A DNA stretch of 64,000 bases from an uncultured Geobacter sp. GTDB lineage: Bacteria; Desulfobacterota; Desulfuromonadia; Geobacterales; Geobacteraceae. Positions 51,781 through 61,610 of this stretch are shown piece after piece (position 1 is the first letter of the stretch; each line of letters begins with the position of its first letter). The stretch lies in assembly GCA_937886325.1 (NCBI GenBank), contig CALABV010000229.1:18546-82545 (forward strand), in the 5' to 3' direction. A model generated the notes under the pieces. It saw only the letters and a list, made by a program, of their open reading frames with translations, was not told the DNA's origin and searched no databases. A program made the position numbers and the translations under genes.

Positions 51781-52764
51781 ATGAAAATTCTTCTTGGCGC
51801 CTTCATCCTTCTCATGTCCGGTGTCCCGGTGTTCGCCGGAACGGAATCTCTGGTCCTCTTTCTCGACGGTGCGCGAATCGAAAGAGAACTCGTCGCCCGG
51901 AAGGGATATCTGGAGGCGCCGTTGCCCGCGAAGGTCCTCCCTGATTCTCTCCGGATCAAGCCGGTCGGCGATGTTTCGGTTCTGCGGGTCCAGGTCGCTC
52001 CTGTCCCGCCGGAGCGGCGTCATGACAAGGAAACGGCTTCCCTGGAGGAGCGCAGGGCATCCTTGCTGGACCGGTTGAAGGTGCTTGAGGAGCGGGAAGC
52101 CCTCTTCAAGTCGGCCGTTAAATCCCAAAGCAGCAGGGCGCTGCGAAAAACCAAGAATAACCCGGAGCCTCTTGAGACGGTCCGCAAGGGAACCGATTTC
52201 GCCGTTGCCCAACTGGAATCGGTTCATGCCTCCCGGAGAAAGGCCGAAAAGGAATTTGCCGGCGTGGAGGCACGGCTGGCCGCCGTGCGAAAGGCGTCCG
52301 ACGCAGGGTCAACCGCTCGTGTCTGGCTGTCCCGTCCCGACGGCAGGGTTCGCGTCTCCTTTCTCGTCTCCGATCTCTCGTGGACTCCCTGGTACGATTT
52401 CCGCCTTTCCGGGAGCGGCGCCGCTGAAACAATCATGCGCGCCAAACTGCCGCCCGTCGCCCGTTCCGCGTCCGTTTCCGTTGTTCCTCTCGCCATGGCG
52501 GACGCCTTCGGCGTCGAACCGGTTGCGTTCCCGGTCTCAGCCGACCTTGCCGCCATTGCCTCTTTCCGTTTGCCCCTGTCGCAGGAGACTCTCACCAAGG
52601 GCCCTGTTTCCTTCATTTCCTTCACCATTTCGAACTCTTCCGGAAAGGGCCTTCCCGCGGGTGAGGCCTGCGGCTACTGGCAGGGAGAGTACCTTGGGAG
52701 AACGCATTTCAACGGCTGCCGCACCGGTGAGTCGCTGGCGCTCGTGATCGGCAAGCAGTCGTGA
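51781..52764 (+). CDS. Exported protein resembling a shortened DUF4139/DUF4140 (MuiA-like) protein
   Basis: 327 residues. Signal peptide (about 1-19); then ESLVLFLDGARIERELV and LPDSLRIKPVGDVSVLRVQV as in DUF4140; a predicted coiled coil (about 85-170); and VRVSFLVSDLSWTPWYDFRL as in the start of DUF4139. Typical MuiA-like proteins are 500 residues or more, so the C-terminal half is missing or replaced by a short segment with two cysteines. Function unknown. Confidence 0.6.
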   Translation: MKILLGAFILLMSGVPVFAGTESLVLFLDGARIERELVARKGYLEAPLPAKVLPDSLRIKPVGDVSVLRVQVAPVPPERRHDKETASLEERRASLLDRLKVLEEREALFKSAVKSQSSRALRKTKNNPEPLETVRKGTDFAVAQLESVHASRRKAEKEFAGVEARLAAVRKASDAGSTARVWLSRPDGRVRVSFLVSDLSWTPWYDFRLSGSGAAETIMRAKLPPVARSASVSVVPLAMADAFGVEPVAFPVSADLAAIASFRLPLSQETLTKGPVSFISFTISNSSGKGLPAGEACGYWQGEYLGRTHFNGCRTGESLALVIGKQS

Positions 52765-52892
52765 CGTTCCGCCGGGCGCCAGGAAGCTTCTTCGGGTTTT
52801 TGCTTGATTAACGGCATGAAATGGGTTAATTTGCCGGTTTATTAAGCGCGCTTGAACCGCTATTCGTACTTGTTCAGAAAGGTTTGTGACTA

Positions 52893-54374
52893 TTGGAAGA
52901 GCTCAGCGAACTGTTATTGCAGCGTCGAAGAAAAGTTAATGCGTTGTGGGCGTCGGGGATTAACCCGTACCCCAATGATTTCAAGCCCCTTAACACCTCC
53001 GGAGACCTTTTTGCCGTATACGGCCACCAGGAGACCATTGTCGAGGACCCGGCCGATGTCCTGAGCATCGCGGGACGCATCATGGCGCGCAGATCATTCG
53101 GCAAGGCTGCATTCCTGCAGCTCCAGGACCGGAAGGGCCGCGTTCAGGTATATGTGAGGAAGGATACGCTGGGTGAAGAGGCGTTCTCCAGTTTCGAAAC
53201 CCTTGATATCGGAGATATCGTCGGTGTCACGGGACACCCGTTCCGCACGAAGACCGGCGAACTTTCCCTCCATGCCCACGAAGTGCGTCTGCTCACCAAA
53301 TCCCTGCTGCCCCTGCCGGAAAAATTCCACGGCCTCACGGACGTGGAAACCCGCTACCGCCAGCGCTACGTTGATTTGATCGTCAATCCTGAAGTCAAGG
53401 ACGTCTTCTACAAGCGCGCCCGGATAATCCAGCTCATCCGTGAATTCATGCTCGGCCATGATTTCCTCGAGGTGGAGACGCCGATGATGCAGCCGATTCC
53501 CGGCGGAGCAACCGCCAAGCCTTTCGTCACCTACCATAATGCCCTGGACAGGGAGCTCTATCTCCGCATCGCCCCGGAGCTCTATCTGAAGCGGCTCCTC
53601 GTGGGAGGGTTCGAGAAGGTTTTCGAGATAAACAGAAACTTCCGGAACGAGGGTATCTCCGTTCGCCACAATCCTGAATTTACCATGATGGAGTTCTATC
53701 AGGCTTACGCCACGTTCGATGACCTGATGGATTTTACCGAAGGGCTTTTCTGCCACGTGGTTGACAAACTCCTCGGCGCCTCCGAGGTTTCCTACCAGGG
53801 GGACACCATCAGCTTCAAGAGGCCGTGGAAGAGGCTCACCGTCAGGGAGGCCATCCTCGAATACGGCGCCATCGACGCAAAGTCACTGGCGGACCGGGAC
53901 CTGGCCTACAGCTACGCCAAATCCATCGGACTCGACCTGCCGGAAGATGTGGGCTACGGCAAGCTGATTACCGAGATATTCGAAGAAGTGGCGGAAGCAA
54001 AGCTGATACAGCCCACCTTTATCACCTCCTACCCCACCGAGGTATCCCCTCTTTCCCGGAAAAACGACCAGGATCCGGATATTGTGGACCGGTTCGAGCT
54101 TTTCTGCGCCGGCCGTGAGATTGCCAACGCCTTTTCCGAACTCAACGATCCGGTGGATCAGAAGGAGCGGTTCCTTGCGCAGGTCGCGGCAAAGGACAAG
54201 GGTGACGAGGAAGCCCATTTCATGGACGAGGATTATATCCGCGCACTGGAACACGGAATGCCGCCCGCTGCGGGAGAAGGTATCGGAATCGACAGGCTGG
54301 TGATGCTCCTGACCGATTCACCTTCCATCCGGGACGTCATCCTGTTCCCGCAGTTGAGGAAAGAAACCAAGTAA
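52893..54374 (+). CDS. lysS: Lysyl-tRNA synthetase, class II
   Basis: 493 residues; TTG start with AAAGG ten bases upstream, and homologues begin at this position. OB-fold anticodon domain (about 50-150) and class II catalytic core with motif 2 (FEINRNFRNEGIS) and motif 3 (GEGIGIDRLVMLL). It charges tRNA-Lys. Its stop overlaps the lolC start by one base (TAATG), so it is tied to the lipoprotein-export genes. Confidence 0.97.
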   Translation: MEELSELLLQRRRKVNALWASGINPYPNDFKPLNTSGDLFAVYGHQETIVEDPADVLSIAGRIMARRSFGKAAFLQLQDRKGRVQVYVRKDTLGEEAFSSFETLDIGDIVGVTGHPFRTKTGELSLHAHEVRLLTKSLLPLPEKFHGLTDVETRYRQRYVDLIVNPEVKDVFYKRARIIQLIREFMLGHDFLEVETPMMQPIPGGATAKPFVTYHNALDRELYLRIAPELYLKRLLVGGFEKVFEINRNFRNEGISVRHNPEFTMMEFYQAYATFDDLMDFTEGLFCHVVDKLLGASEVSYQGDTISFKRPWKRLTVREAILEYGAIDAKSLADRDLAYSYAKSIGLDLPEDVGYGKLITEIFEEVAEAKLIQPTFITSYPTEVSPLSRKNDQDPDIVDRFELFCAGREIANAFSELNDPVDQKERFLAQVAAKDKGDEEAHFMDEDYIRALEHGMPPAAGEGIGIDRLVMLLTDSPSIRDVILFPQLRKETK

Positions 54375-55642
54375 TGTCCTACGAGCTTCTTATCGGGCTG
54401 CGGTACCTGAGGGCAAAGCGTAAATCGACCTTTATCTCCATCATAACCTTCATTTCAACGGCCGGGGTTGCCTTGGGAGTACTGGCGCTCATCGTCGTAC
54501 TGGCGGTGATGACCGGTTTCGAGGAAGATCTGAAGGAAAAGATCCTGGGCACCAATGCCCACGTCGTGGTGTTGAAGAACGGCGGTGAGATCGAGGGCTA
54601 CGCCGGGGTGATGGACAGGCTGAAACGAGTCCCCGGGGTTGTTGCCGCCACCCCCTTTGTCTACAGCCAGGTCATGCTTTCCACCGGAACCAATGTCTCC
54701 GGTGTGGTGTTGCGAGGCATCGAGCCGCAATCCGATGTCCAGGTGACCAATCTGAAGAAGTCCCTGGTGGAGGGCCGGCTCACGGATCTGGAAACAACGG
54801 CCGTAACCGGCGCCGACGGTGCGCAGCCTCCGGGGGTGATTCTCGGAAAGGAACTGGCGAAGAACCTTAACCTGTATCTCGGCGATTCCGTTAACATCGT
54901 CTCTCCGCTGGGCAATCTCACTCCCTTCGGCATGGCGCCGAAAATGAAGCGGTTCCGGGTCGCGGGCATCTTCAATACCGGAATGTTCGAATACGACTCG
55001 ACCCTGGCCTATGTGGGGCTCCACGAGGCCCAGGAATTCCTCGGCCTCGGCAGCGCGGTAACGGGGATCCAGCTGAAGGTGGCCGACGTCTATCACGCCG
55101 ACAGGATAGCCCGGGAGATAAATCGCGGCTTCGGCTACGAATACTTTGCCCGGGACTGGATGCGGATGAACAAGAACATCCTTTTCGCTCTGAAAACGGA
55201 GAAGATGGTCATGTTTATCATCCTGACTCTCATCGTGCTCGTGGCGGCCTTCGGGATTGCCTCAACCCTGTTCATGGTGGTGATGGAAAAGACAAAGGAC
55301 ATCGCAATCCTGAAATCAATGGGCGCCACCAACAGGAGCATCATGAAGATCTTCGTGCTGGAGGGGCTCATTATCGGGGTTGCCGGCACGATTATCGGGG
55401 TGCTGGGAGGGCTCCTGGTGGCCCTCAACCTGGAGACGATTGTCGCGGGCATCCAAAAGGTGACCGGTTTCGAGCTCTTCAGCCGGGATGTCTACTACCT
55501 GGACCATTTCCCTTCACAGGTCGTTCCCGGCGACGTGATTCTGATTTCACTGACGGCGATCCTTATCTCCTTTGTCGCGACGCTCTATCCGTCATGGCAG
55601 GGATCCCGTCTTCCTCCGGCGGAGGCTCTGCGCTATGAGTAG
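54374..55642 (+). CDS. lolC: Lipoprotein-releasing ABC transporter permease (LolC/E type)
   Basis: 422 residues with four membrane helices: one N-terminal (about 20-45), a large periplasmic MacB_PCD-type domain, then three C-terminal (about 275-300, 325-350, 380-400). The N terminus SYELLIGLRYLRAKRKSTFISIITFISTAGVALGV is typical of LolC/LolE. With LolD it pulls outer-membrane lipoproteins from the inner membrane. Only one permease gene is present, so it probably acts as a homodimer (LolF-like). Confidence 0.93.
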   Translation: MSYELLIGLRYLRAKRKSTFISIITFISTAGVALGVLALIVVLAVMTGFEEDLKEKILGTNAHVVVLKNGGEIEGYAGVMDRLKRVPGVVAATPFVYSQVMLSTGTNVSGVVLRGIEPQSDVQVTNLKKSLVEGRLTDLETTAVTGADGAQPPGVILGKELAKNLNLYLGDSVNIVSPLGNLTPFGMAPKMKRFRVAGIFNTGMFEYDSTLAYVGLHEAQEFLGLGSAVTGIQLKVADVYHADRIAREINRGFGYEYFARDWMRMNKNILFALKTEKMVMFIILTLIVLVAAFGIASTLFMVVMEKTKDIAILKSMGATNRSIMKIFVLEGLIIGVAGTIIGVLGGLLVALNLETIVAGIQKVTGFELFSRDVYYLDHFPSQVVPGDVILISLTAILISFVATLYPSWQGSRLPPAEALRYE

Positions 55643-56324
55643 CTGCCTCCTCGAGGTGAGAAACCTCCACAAGTCGTTCCAGACGGAAAGGTCCCGCGTC
55701 GATGTCCTGAACGGCATTGACCTGTCGGTCGGAGAAGGTGACACCATTGCGCTCGTGGGCGCGTCCGGGGCGGGGAAAAGCACCCTGCTGCACGTGATCG
55801 GGACCCTGGACCGGCCGACATCTGGAGAGGTCCTGTTCCGGGGTGAGGATGTCTTCAAGATGGGCAACGGTGAACTGGCATCGTTCCGGAACAGGTCCAT
55901 CGGGTTCGTGTTCCAGTTTCACCACCTCCTGCCGGAGTTTACGGCGCTGGAAAACGTCATGATGCCGGCGCTTATCGGCGGTATGGAGAAGGAAAAGGCC
56001 AGGGAGTCGGCTTCCTCCCTGCTGGGAGATGTGGGTCTGTCTCACCGCTTGACCCACAAGCCGGGAGAGCTCTCCGGAGGCGAGCAGCAGAGAGTCGCCA
56101 TCGCACGCGCACTGGTGCTTTCTCCTGCCCTCTTGATGGCGGACGAGCCGACCGGAAACCTGGACAGGAAAACCAGCGAAGAAGTCCACGATCTCCTAGC
56201 GGGAATTCAGGAGAAAACCGGATTGACGCTTATCATCGTAACTCACAACGAGCGCCTGGCCGCCAGGATGGACAAGACTATCCGCCTGGTGGACGGCCGG
56301 ATTCAGGAGAATGGTAATCCGTGA
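55635..56324 (+). CDS. lolD: Lipoprotein-releasing ABC transporter ATPase
   Basis: 229 residues from ATG 55635, which overlaps the lolC stop; GGAGG lies ten bases upstream. Walker A GASGAGKST, Q-loop, signature LSGGEQQR, Walker B LLMADEPTGNLD and switch histidine (VTHNE) are complete. It powers LolC. Confidence 0.95.
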   Translation: MSSCLLEVRNLHKSFQTERSRVDVLNGIDLSVGEGDTIALVGASGAGKSTLLHVIGTLDRPTSGEVLFRGEDVFKMGNGELASFRNRSIGFVFQFHHLLPEFTALENVMMPALIGGMEKEKARESASSLLGDVGLSHRLTHKPGELSGGEQQRVAIARALVLSPALLMADEPTGNLDRKTSEEVHDLLAGIQEKTGLTLIIVTHNERLAARMDKTIRLVDGRIQENGNP

Positions 56325-58615
56325 AACTCATGACCCAAACAATCGGAAGGATTCGTTGCGGTTTACTCTCCCGCTGTGGGAGGGCTCTTGTCATTGTCCT
56401 GATAGCCTCCTTTTTTCCCGGAGTCCTGTCGGCGGACAGCGAAAGTATTACGAATATTTCCATCACCGGCAATGTGACGAGAGAAACGTCATCGCTGCTT
56501 CCCGTTCTGAAAAGCAGGGTCGGGGATCCTTTTTCCGCTGAAAGGGCAAATGAAGATGTCAAGGCGCTGTATCGGGTCGGCATCTTCGAGGATGTGCGGG
56601 TTGAATCGAACAAGGTTCCGGGCGGCGTGTCGCTCGTTTTCCAGGTAGTCGAGAAGCCACAGGTCGAAAGCATCAGGATATCGGGCAACAAGGAGATCAG
56701 TAACGATAAGATCCGTGAAGCAATGGACCTCAAGGCCAAGAGTGTCTTTTCCGCGGGCGAGTTGTCGAAAAGCCTGAAAAAGGTCAAAAAGCTCTACACC
56801 GACGAAGGGTACTACCTCGCCGAGGTCGACGCTACCACCTCGAAGGTCGGGAAGAACGGCATCCGCATTTCTCTTGACGTGAAGGAAGGTTCGAAGGTTC
56901 TTATCAAGACGATCCGTTTTGAAGGAAATACGGTCTTTTCAGCGCGCAAGATCCGCAAACAGATGGAGACCAAGGAGAAATGGTTCCTTTCATGGATAAC
57001 CGGCGCGGGGACGTACAAGGAAGAGGTCCTGAGAAACGATGTGAACCGCATCGCCGACCTGTACTTCAACAACGGGTATATCAATGTGAAGGTGGGCGAG
57101 CCTCAGGTCAAGCTGCTCCCCGACAAGAGCGGCCTCGAAGTAACCATCGGAATAACCGAGGGAGAACAGTACCGGACCGGAAACCTCGATTTCAAGGGGG
57201 ATCTCCTTGAGAGCAAGGAGCTGCTGGGCCGCAAGGTGAAGCTGGCAAAGGGGGAGGTTTTCAGCCGTGAAGTTCTGCGCGGCGACATTGTTGCCCTGAC
57301 CGACATCTATGCGGACAAGGGATATGCCTTCACCAACGTGACACCCCTGACGAAGATAGATTCGGACAAGAAAACCATCGATATCACTTTTGACTTTGAA
57401 AAAGGCGACAAGATTTACATCGAGCGGATCAATATCAGCGGCAATACCAAGACCCGCGACAAGGTCGTCCGTCGGGAGTTCAGGCTGGCCGAAGGCGACC
57501 TGTACAGCAGCACCGCCCTGAAGAGGACCAAGCAGAACATCGAAAATCTCGGCTTCTTCGAGAGCGCGAACATTTCAACGGCAAAGGGAAGCGCGGCAAA
57601 CAAGCTCAACCTGAACACCGAGGTCAAGGAGAAATCGACCGGGCAGTTCAGTATCGGGGCCGGATACAGCTCATCCGACGGCATCATCGGCCAAGGCTCC
57701 ATCCAGCAGAACAACTTCCTCGGCCTCGGCCTGAAAGGCACCCTGGCCGCATCCATAGGCGGCAAGACTCAGCTCTATAATATCGGCCTCTCCGATCCCT
57801 ACTTCCTCGATACGAACTGGACGGTCGGTTTCGATATCTACCGCTCGGAACGGGAGTATGAGGACTATACCCGAAGGGTTACCGGCGGGGACATCAAGGC
57901 CGGGTACAAGATTTCCGATCAGCTTTCCACCTTCTGGATGTATAAGTTTGAAGATAAGACACTGTTTGATCTTTCACAGGCGTATCTTAACAACCCGCAA
58001 CTGCTGGGGGAGACAAGCGGGACCGTCGGTTCCCTGTACGGGAGCATCAGTCTGGATACCACCGACTACCGGCTCGATCCCAGCAGGGGATTCACCAGCA
58101 CTCTCTCCGCGGAATACGCGGGCCTCGGAGGCAATCAGCGCTTCACCCGCTTCATCGGGCAGTCGGGAGTATACTTTCCCCTGCTATGGAAGACGGTCCT
58201 CTCCGTGCGCGGCGAAGTGGGGTACATAATGCGGGACGGGAAAGAGATTCCCATCGACGAGAAATTCTACCTGGGCGGCATCAATACCATACGCGGTTAC
58301 TCGTCCAGGACCGTCAGTCCCATCGAGAACGGCGTTTACGTGGGCGGAGTGAAGGAAGCCTTCTTCAACGTCGACTATGTGTTTCCCATTGTCAAGGACT
58401 TCGGTCTGAAGGGGGTTGCCTTCTTCGATGCGGGCAATTCGTATGCGGAGGGTCAGCAGATCTTTTCCAAGCTGCTGATGAGTTACGGACTCGGGATACG
58501 CTGGTACTCGCCCATGGGACCTCTTCGACTGGAGTACGGTTTCCCGGTGAATCCGCGTGAAGGTATCGACAGCAAGGGCGGGAAATTCGAATTTTCAATC
58601 GGCGGTTTCTTCTGA
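56321..58615 (+). CDS. bamA: Outer-membrane protein assembly factor BamA
   Basis: 764 residues; GTG overlaps the lolD stop (GTGA). Signal peptide (about 1-38), five POTRA domains (about 40-425) and a C-terminal 16-strand barrel with the conserved L6 loop motif (INTIRGYSSRTVSP; the family form is VRGF/Y) ending in phenylalanine. It inserts beta-barrel proteins into the outer membrane. Placed between lolD and the periplasmic chaperone gene. Confidence 0.96.
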   Translation: MKLMTQTIGRIRCGLLSRCGRALVIVLIASFFPGVLSADSESITNISITGNVTRETSSLLPVLKSRVGDPFSAERANEDVKALYRVGIFEDVRVESNKVPGGVSLVFQVVEKPQVESIRISGNKEISNDKIREAMDLKAKSVFSAGELSKSLKKVKKLYTDEGYYLAEVDATTSKVGKNGIRISLDVKEGSKVLIKTIRFEGNTVFSARKIRKQMETKEKWFLSWITGAGTYKEEVLRNDVNRIADLYFNNGYINVKVGEPQVKLLPDKSGLEVTIGITEGEQYRTGNLDFKGDLLESKELLGRKVKLAKGEVFSREVLRGDIVALTDIYADKGYAFTNVTPLTKIDSDKKTIDITFDFEKGDKIYIERINISGNTKTRDKVVRREFRLAEGDLYSSTALKRTKQNIENLGFFESANISTAKGSAANKLNLNTEVKEKSTGQFSIGAGYSSSDGIIGQGSIQQNNFLGLGLKGTLAASIGGKTQLYNIGLSDPYFLDTNWTVGFDIYRSEREYEDYTRRVTGGDIKAGYKISDQLSTFWMYKFEDKTLFDLSQAYLNNPQLLGETSGTVGSLYGSISLDTTDYRLDPSRGFTSTLSAEYAGLGGNQRFTRFIGQSGVYFPLLWKTVLSVRGEVGYIMRDGKEIPIDEKFYLGGINTIRGYSSRTVSPIENGVYVGGVKEAFFNVDYVFPIVKDFGLKGVAFFDAGNSYAEGQQIFSKLLMSYGLGIRWYSPMGPLRLEYGFPVNPREGIDSKGGKFEFSIGGFF

Positions 58616-58724
58616 ATGTATTCGGTAAATGCGGGGTATCGCCGGTCTCAGAAGGGATGTGTTCCAAGAGCAGTCGTTTTCCTCGGCAGGAAATCGACAT
58701 TATTCATGAAAAAGGAGAGCTGAA

Positions 58725-59243
58725 ATGAAAGGAATTATTACGGTAGTCGCGATTTCTCTGGCAATTGCCCTGCCGACGGGCTGTTTTGCCGCTGACAGCG
58801 CTAAGCTGGGGTACGTGGATATCCAGAAGGTCTTGAATCTTTCCAATGCCGGGAAGGACGCAAAGAACCAGTTGACCGTGAAGGTGAAAAAATACCAGGA
58901 AGAGATCAACCGCAAGCAGGAAGAGATGAAGAAGCAGAAGGATGTTCTTGAAAAACAGGGACAGCTTCTGTCGGAGTCGGCGAAAAGCTCCAAGGAGAAA
59001 GAATATCAGCAGAGCCTCAAGGATCTCCAGAGACTGCAGAAAGATGCCCAGGACGATCTGCAGGCAAAGGATGAGGAGTTGACCAGAAAGATCCTCACCG
59101 ATATCGAGAAGGTGGTGCAGGAGTACGGCCGCAAGAACAGTTTCACCTTTATTTTCATCAGAAACGACAGCATGATTTTTGCCGACGACAAAGTTGATCT
59201 GACGGACCAGATCCTCGCATTGGTAAATTCCATCAAAAAATAG
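58725..59243 (+). CDS. Periplasmic chaperone OmpH/Skp
   Basis: 172 residues: signal peptide (about 1-22), then a long charged coiled coil (about 40-130) between two short beta stretches (LGYVDIQKVL; FTFIFIRNDSMIFADD), the Skp plan. It holds unfolded outer-membrane proteins on their way to BamA, encoded upstream. AAAGGAGAG precedes the ATG. Confidence 0.92.
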   Translation: MKGIITVVAISLAIALPTGCFAADSAKLGYVDIQKVLNLSNAGKDAKNQLTVKVKKYQEEINRKQEEMKKQKDVLEKQGQLLSESAKSSKEKEYQQSLKDLQRLQKDAQDDLQAKDEELTRKILTDIEKVVQEYGRKNSFTFIFIRNDSMIFADDKVDLTDQILALVNSIKK

Positions 59244-59252
59244 GGGGGCGCC

Positions 59253-60290
59253 GTGGAAAAGAGCCTGAAAGAACTGGCCGCCCTCCTGGGCGGCAAGGTC
59301 GTCGGAGATGAAAACGCAGTGGTTTCAAGCCTCGGAACCCTTGACGAGGCAACGGAAGGGCAGATTACCTTCCTCGCCAATCCGAAATACGCGGGAAAGG
59401 TCGCCACGACGCGGGCGACGGCGGTTATCGTCTCCCACGGCGCGGAAAGGTTTGGGCGGAACGTGATAGAGGTGAAGAATCCCTATCTTGCCTTTGCCAA
59501 ACTCCTGACACTGTTTCACGTAAAGCCCGTCGTTCCCAAGGGTGTGATGAACGGGGCATTTGTCGGGAACAACGTAACGCTGGGTGAAGGTATTACGGTT
59601 TACCCCGGCGCCTATGTGGGTGAAGGGGTGAAACTGGGCAACGGGTCCGTTCTTCACCCGGGTGTCGTCCTCTACGAAGGTGTTGAAGTGGGGGAGAACA
59701 CCGTTCTCCACGCAAACGTCACCGTTCGGGAAGGGTGTCGTATCGGAAACCGCGTCATTGTCCACAGCGGCGTGGTCATCGGCAGCGACGGCTTCGGCTA
59801 TGCGCCGGACGGGAAAGGGTACCAGAAGATTCCCCAGATTGGGGTAGTCGTCATTGAGGACGATGTGGAAATAGGCGCCTGCACCACCATCGACCGTGCG
59901 GCCTTGGGCCTGACGCTCATCCGCAAGGGGACCAAGATCGACAACCTGGTGCAGATAGCCCATAACTGCGTGATTGGAGAAAACTGCATTATCGTCTCCC
60001 AGACAGGGATCTCCGGAAGCACCAAGCTGGGTGAACATGTCACCATCGGCGGCCAGGTGGGCATCGTCGGTCATCTGGAGATCGGGGACAATGTCATGGT
60101 AGGCGCCAAATCGGGGGTTCACAACAGCATCTCTTCCGGACAGATCCTGAGCGGATACCCGGCCTTTCCCCACAAGGAGTGGCTCAGGGCGGCATCCTCT
60201 TTTCCCAAGCTGCCGGAACTCCGCAAGACGGTGAACGCTCTTGAGAAGAAAGTCCAGGAGTTGGAAGCCAAACTGGAATCAATGAAATAA
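59253..60290 (+). CDS. lpxD: UDP-3-O/N-acylglucosamine N-acyltransferase
   Basis: 345 residues, GTG start nine bases after the ompH stop. An N-terminal uridine-binding domain (about 1-100) and a long left-handed beta-helix of hexapeptide repeats (IGENC, LGEGI, VGENT) with the catalytic histidine region (VQIAHNCVIGENC). A short coiled C-terminal helix ends it. It adds the second acyl chain in lipid A synthesis. With the GnnA/GnnB pair downstream it may use a 3-amino substrate. Confidence 0.96.
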   Translation: MEKSLKELAALLGGKVVGDENAVVSSLGTLDEATEGQITFLANPKYAGKVATTRATAVIVSHGAERFGRNVIEVKNPYLAFAKLLTLFHVKPVVPKGVMNGAFVGNNVTLGEGITVYPGAYVGEGVKLGNGSVLHPGVVLYEGVEVGENTVLHANVTVREGCRIGNRVIVHSGVVIGSDGFGYAPDGKGYQKIPQIGVVVIEDDVEIGACTTIDRAALGLTLIRKGTKIDNLVQIAHNCVIGENCIIVSQTGISGSTKLGEHVTIGGQVGIVGHLEIGDNVMVGAKSGVHNSISSGQILSGYPAFPHKEWLRAASSFPKLPELRKTVNALEKKVQELEAKLESMK

Positions 60291-60291
60291 A

Positions 60292-60362
60292 CCTGAATCC
60301 GAGATGCCTGAATGCCGAGGCGTTCCGCGAAGGAGAAGGCGTGAAGACGTCGCGGATTCAGG
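60292..60362. repeat. Short interspersed inverted-repeat element, copy B
   Basis: Perfect 10-bp ends CCTGAATCCG (60292-60301) and CGGATTCAGG (60353-60362). The core CGCGAAGG-GAAGGCGTGAAG at 60326-60346 matches copy A at 22476-22496 with one mismatch. It lies in the operon between lpxD and fabZ. Confidence 0.75.
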
Positions 60363-60386
60363 ATATAGTCTGTGAAGGAGCGTCGG

Positions 60387-60821
60387 ATGCTTGACATACA
60401 AGAGATAATGAAGATACTGCCCCACCGGTATCCGTTTCTTCTGGTGGACAGGATACAGGAAATGGACCCCGGCAAGCGCATAGTGGGCATCAAGAACGTC
60501 ACCATCAACGAACCGTTTTTCCAGGGACATTTTCCGGGACACCCGGTCATGCCGGGTGTCCTGATTATTGAAGCCATGGCCCAGGTCGGGGGCATACTGG
60601 CATACCTTGCTTCCGATGACGAAATACGGAAAAAGGTGTGCTACTTTCTGTCCGTAGACGCAGCCCGGTTCAGAAAACCCGTGGTTCCCGGCGACGTGCT
60701 TCGCATTGAGATGGAAACGACCCTGAATCGCCGCGGCATCTGGGGGTTCAACGGGAAGGCCTATGTCGGGGAGAAGCTGGTTGCCGATGCCGACCTGAAG
60801 GCGACATTCGCCGACAGCTGA
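60387..60821 (+). CDS. fabZ: 3-hydroxyacyl-ACP dehydratase
   Basis: 144 residues from ATG 60387, set by AAGGAG six bases upstream. Hot-dog fold with the catalytic histidine (GHFPGHPVMPG) and glutamate (LIIEAMAQ). It dehydrates 3-hydroxyacyl-ACP in fatty-acid synthesis, competing with LpxA for the same substrate, hence its usual place between lpxD and lpxA. Confidence 0.97.
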   Translation: MLDIQEIMKILPHRYPFLLVDRIQEMDPGKRIVGIKNVTINEPFFQGHFPGHPVMPGVLIIEAMAQVGGILAYLASDDEIRKKVCYFLSVDAARFRKPVVPGDVLRIEMETTLNRRGIWGFNGKAYVGEKLVADADLKATFADS

Positions 60822-60839
60822 ACCGACCTGGAGACTTGA

Positions 60840-61610
60840 ATGATACACCCAACCGCTATTGTTCATCCGGGCGCCGCACTGGACGCGGATGTGGAAATCG
60901 GTCCCTATGCCGTTATCGGTGAACACGTGAAGATAGGCCGTGGCACCAGGATAGGCCCCAGCGCCGTTGTCGACGGATGGACCGAGATCGGGGAAAACAA
61001 CCAGATATTCCATCTTTCATCCATCGGCGCGATCCCTCAGGATCTCAAGTACCGGGGCGAACAGACCTATCTGAGAATCGGCAACGGCAACATTATTCGC
61101 GAGTTCGCCACCATCCATCTGGGGACCGTGACAGGCGACGGTGAAACCACCATCGGAAACAACAATCTGTTCATGGCGTACTGCCACGTGGCCCATGATT
61201 GCCATATCGGAAATCACGTGATCATGGCCAACGGCTCCACCCTGGCCGGCCACGTGACGGTTGAGGATTTCGCCATCCTCGGCGGGCTCTCCGCCGTCCA
61301 CCAGTTTACGAGGGTAGGGGAAAGCGCCATGCTTTCCGGAGGCACGATGGTCGGCCAGGACGTGCTTCCCTTTTCCGTGGCGAGCGGCAACCGGGCAAAG
61401 TCGTACGGACTCAATTCAGTCGGATTGAAGCGCCGTCGCTTTTCTCCCGACTTGATCTCGCGGATTAAAACCGCGTACAGGTTGATAATCCGTTCCGGCC
61501 TTCGCCTCGATGAGGCGCTTCACCGAGTGAGAAGCGAGGTGCCGTCGTCACCCGAGATTGAGCACCTGATCGCTTTTGCGGAAAGATCGGAGCGAGGGAT
61601 ATGTCGTTGA
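60840..61610 (+). CDS. lpxA: UDP-(2,3-diamino)GlcNAc acyltransferase LpxA
   Basis: 256 residues with GGAGA upstream. Left-handed beta-helix of hexapeptide repeats; the catalytic histidine lies in HVAHDCHIGNH, with the GHV and AVHQF substrate-binding blocks conserved. It attaches the first acyl chain to the sugar nucleotide. Because gnnA/gnnB-like genes follow, the accepted sugar may be UDP-GlcNAc3N rather than UDP-GlcNAc; this cannot be decided by eye. Its end overlaps the next gene by ten bases. Confidence 0.95.
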   Translation: MIHPTAIVHPGAALDADVEIGPYAVIGEHVKIGRGTRIGPSAVVDGWTEIGENNQIFHLSSIGAIPQDLKYRGEQTYLRIGNGNIIREFATIHLGTVTGDGETTIGNNNLFMAYCHVAHDCHIGNHVIMANGSTLAGHVTVEDFAILGGLSAVHQFTRVGESAMLSGGTMVGQDVLPFSVASGNRAKSYGLNSVGLKRRRFSPDLISRIKTAYRLIIRSGLRLDEALHRVRSEVPSSPEIEHLIAFAERSERGICR

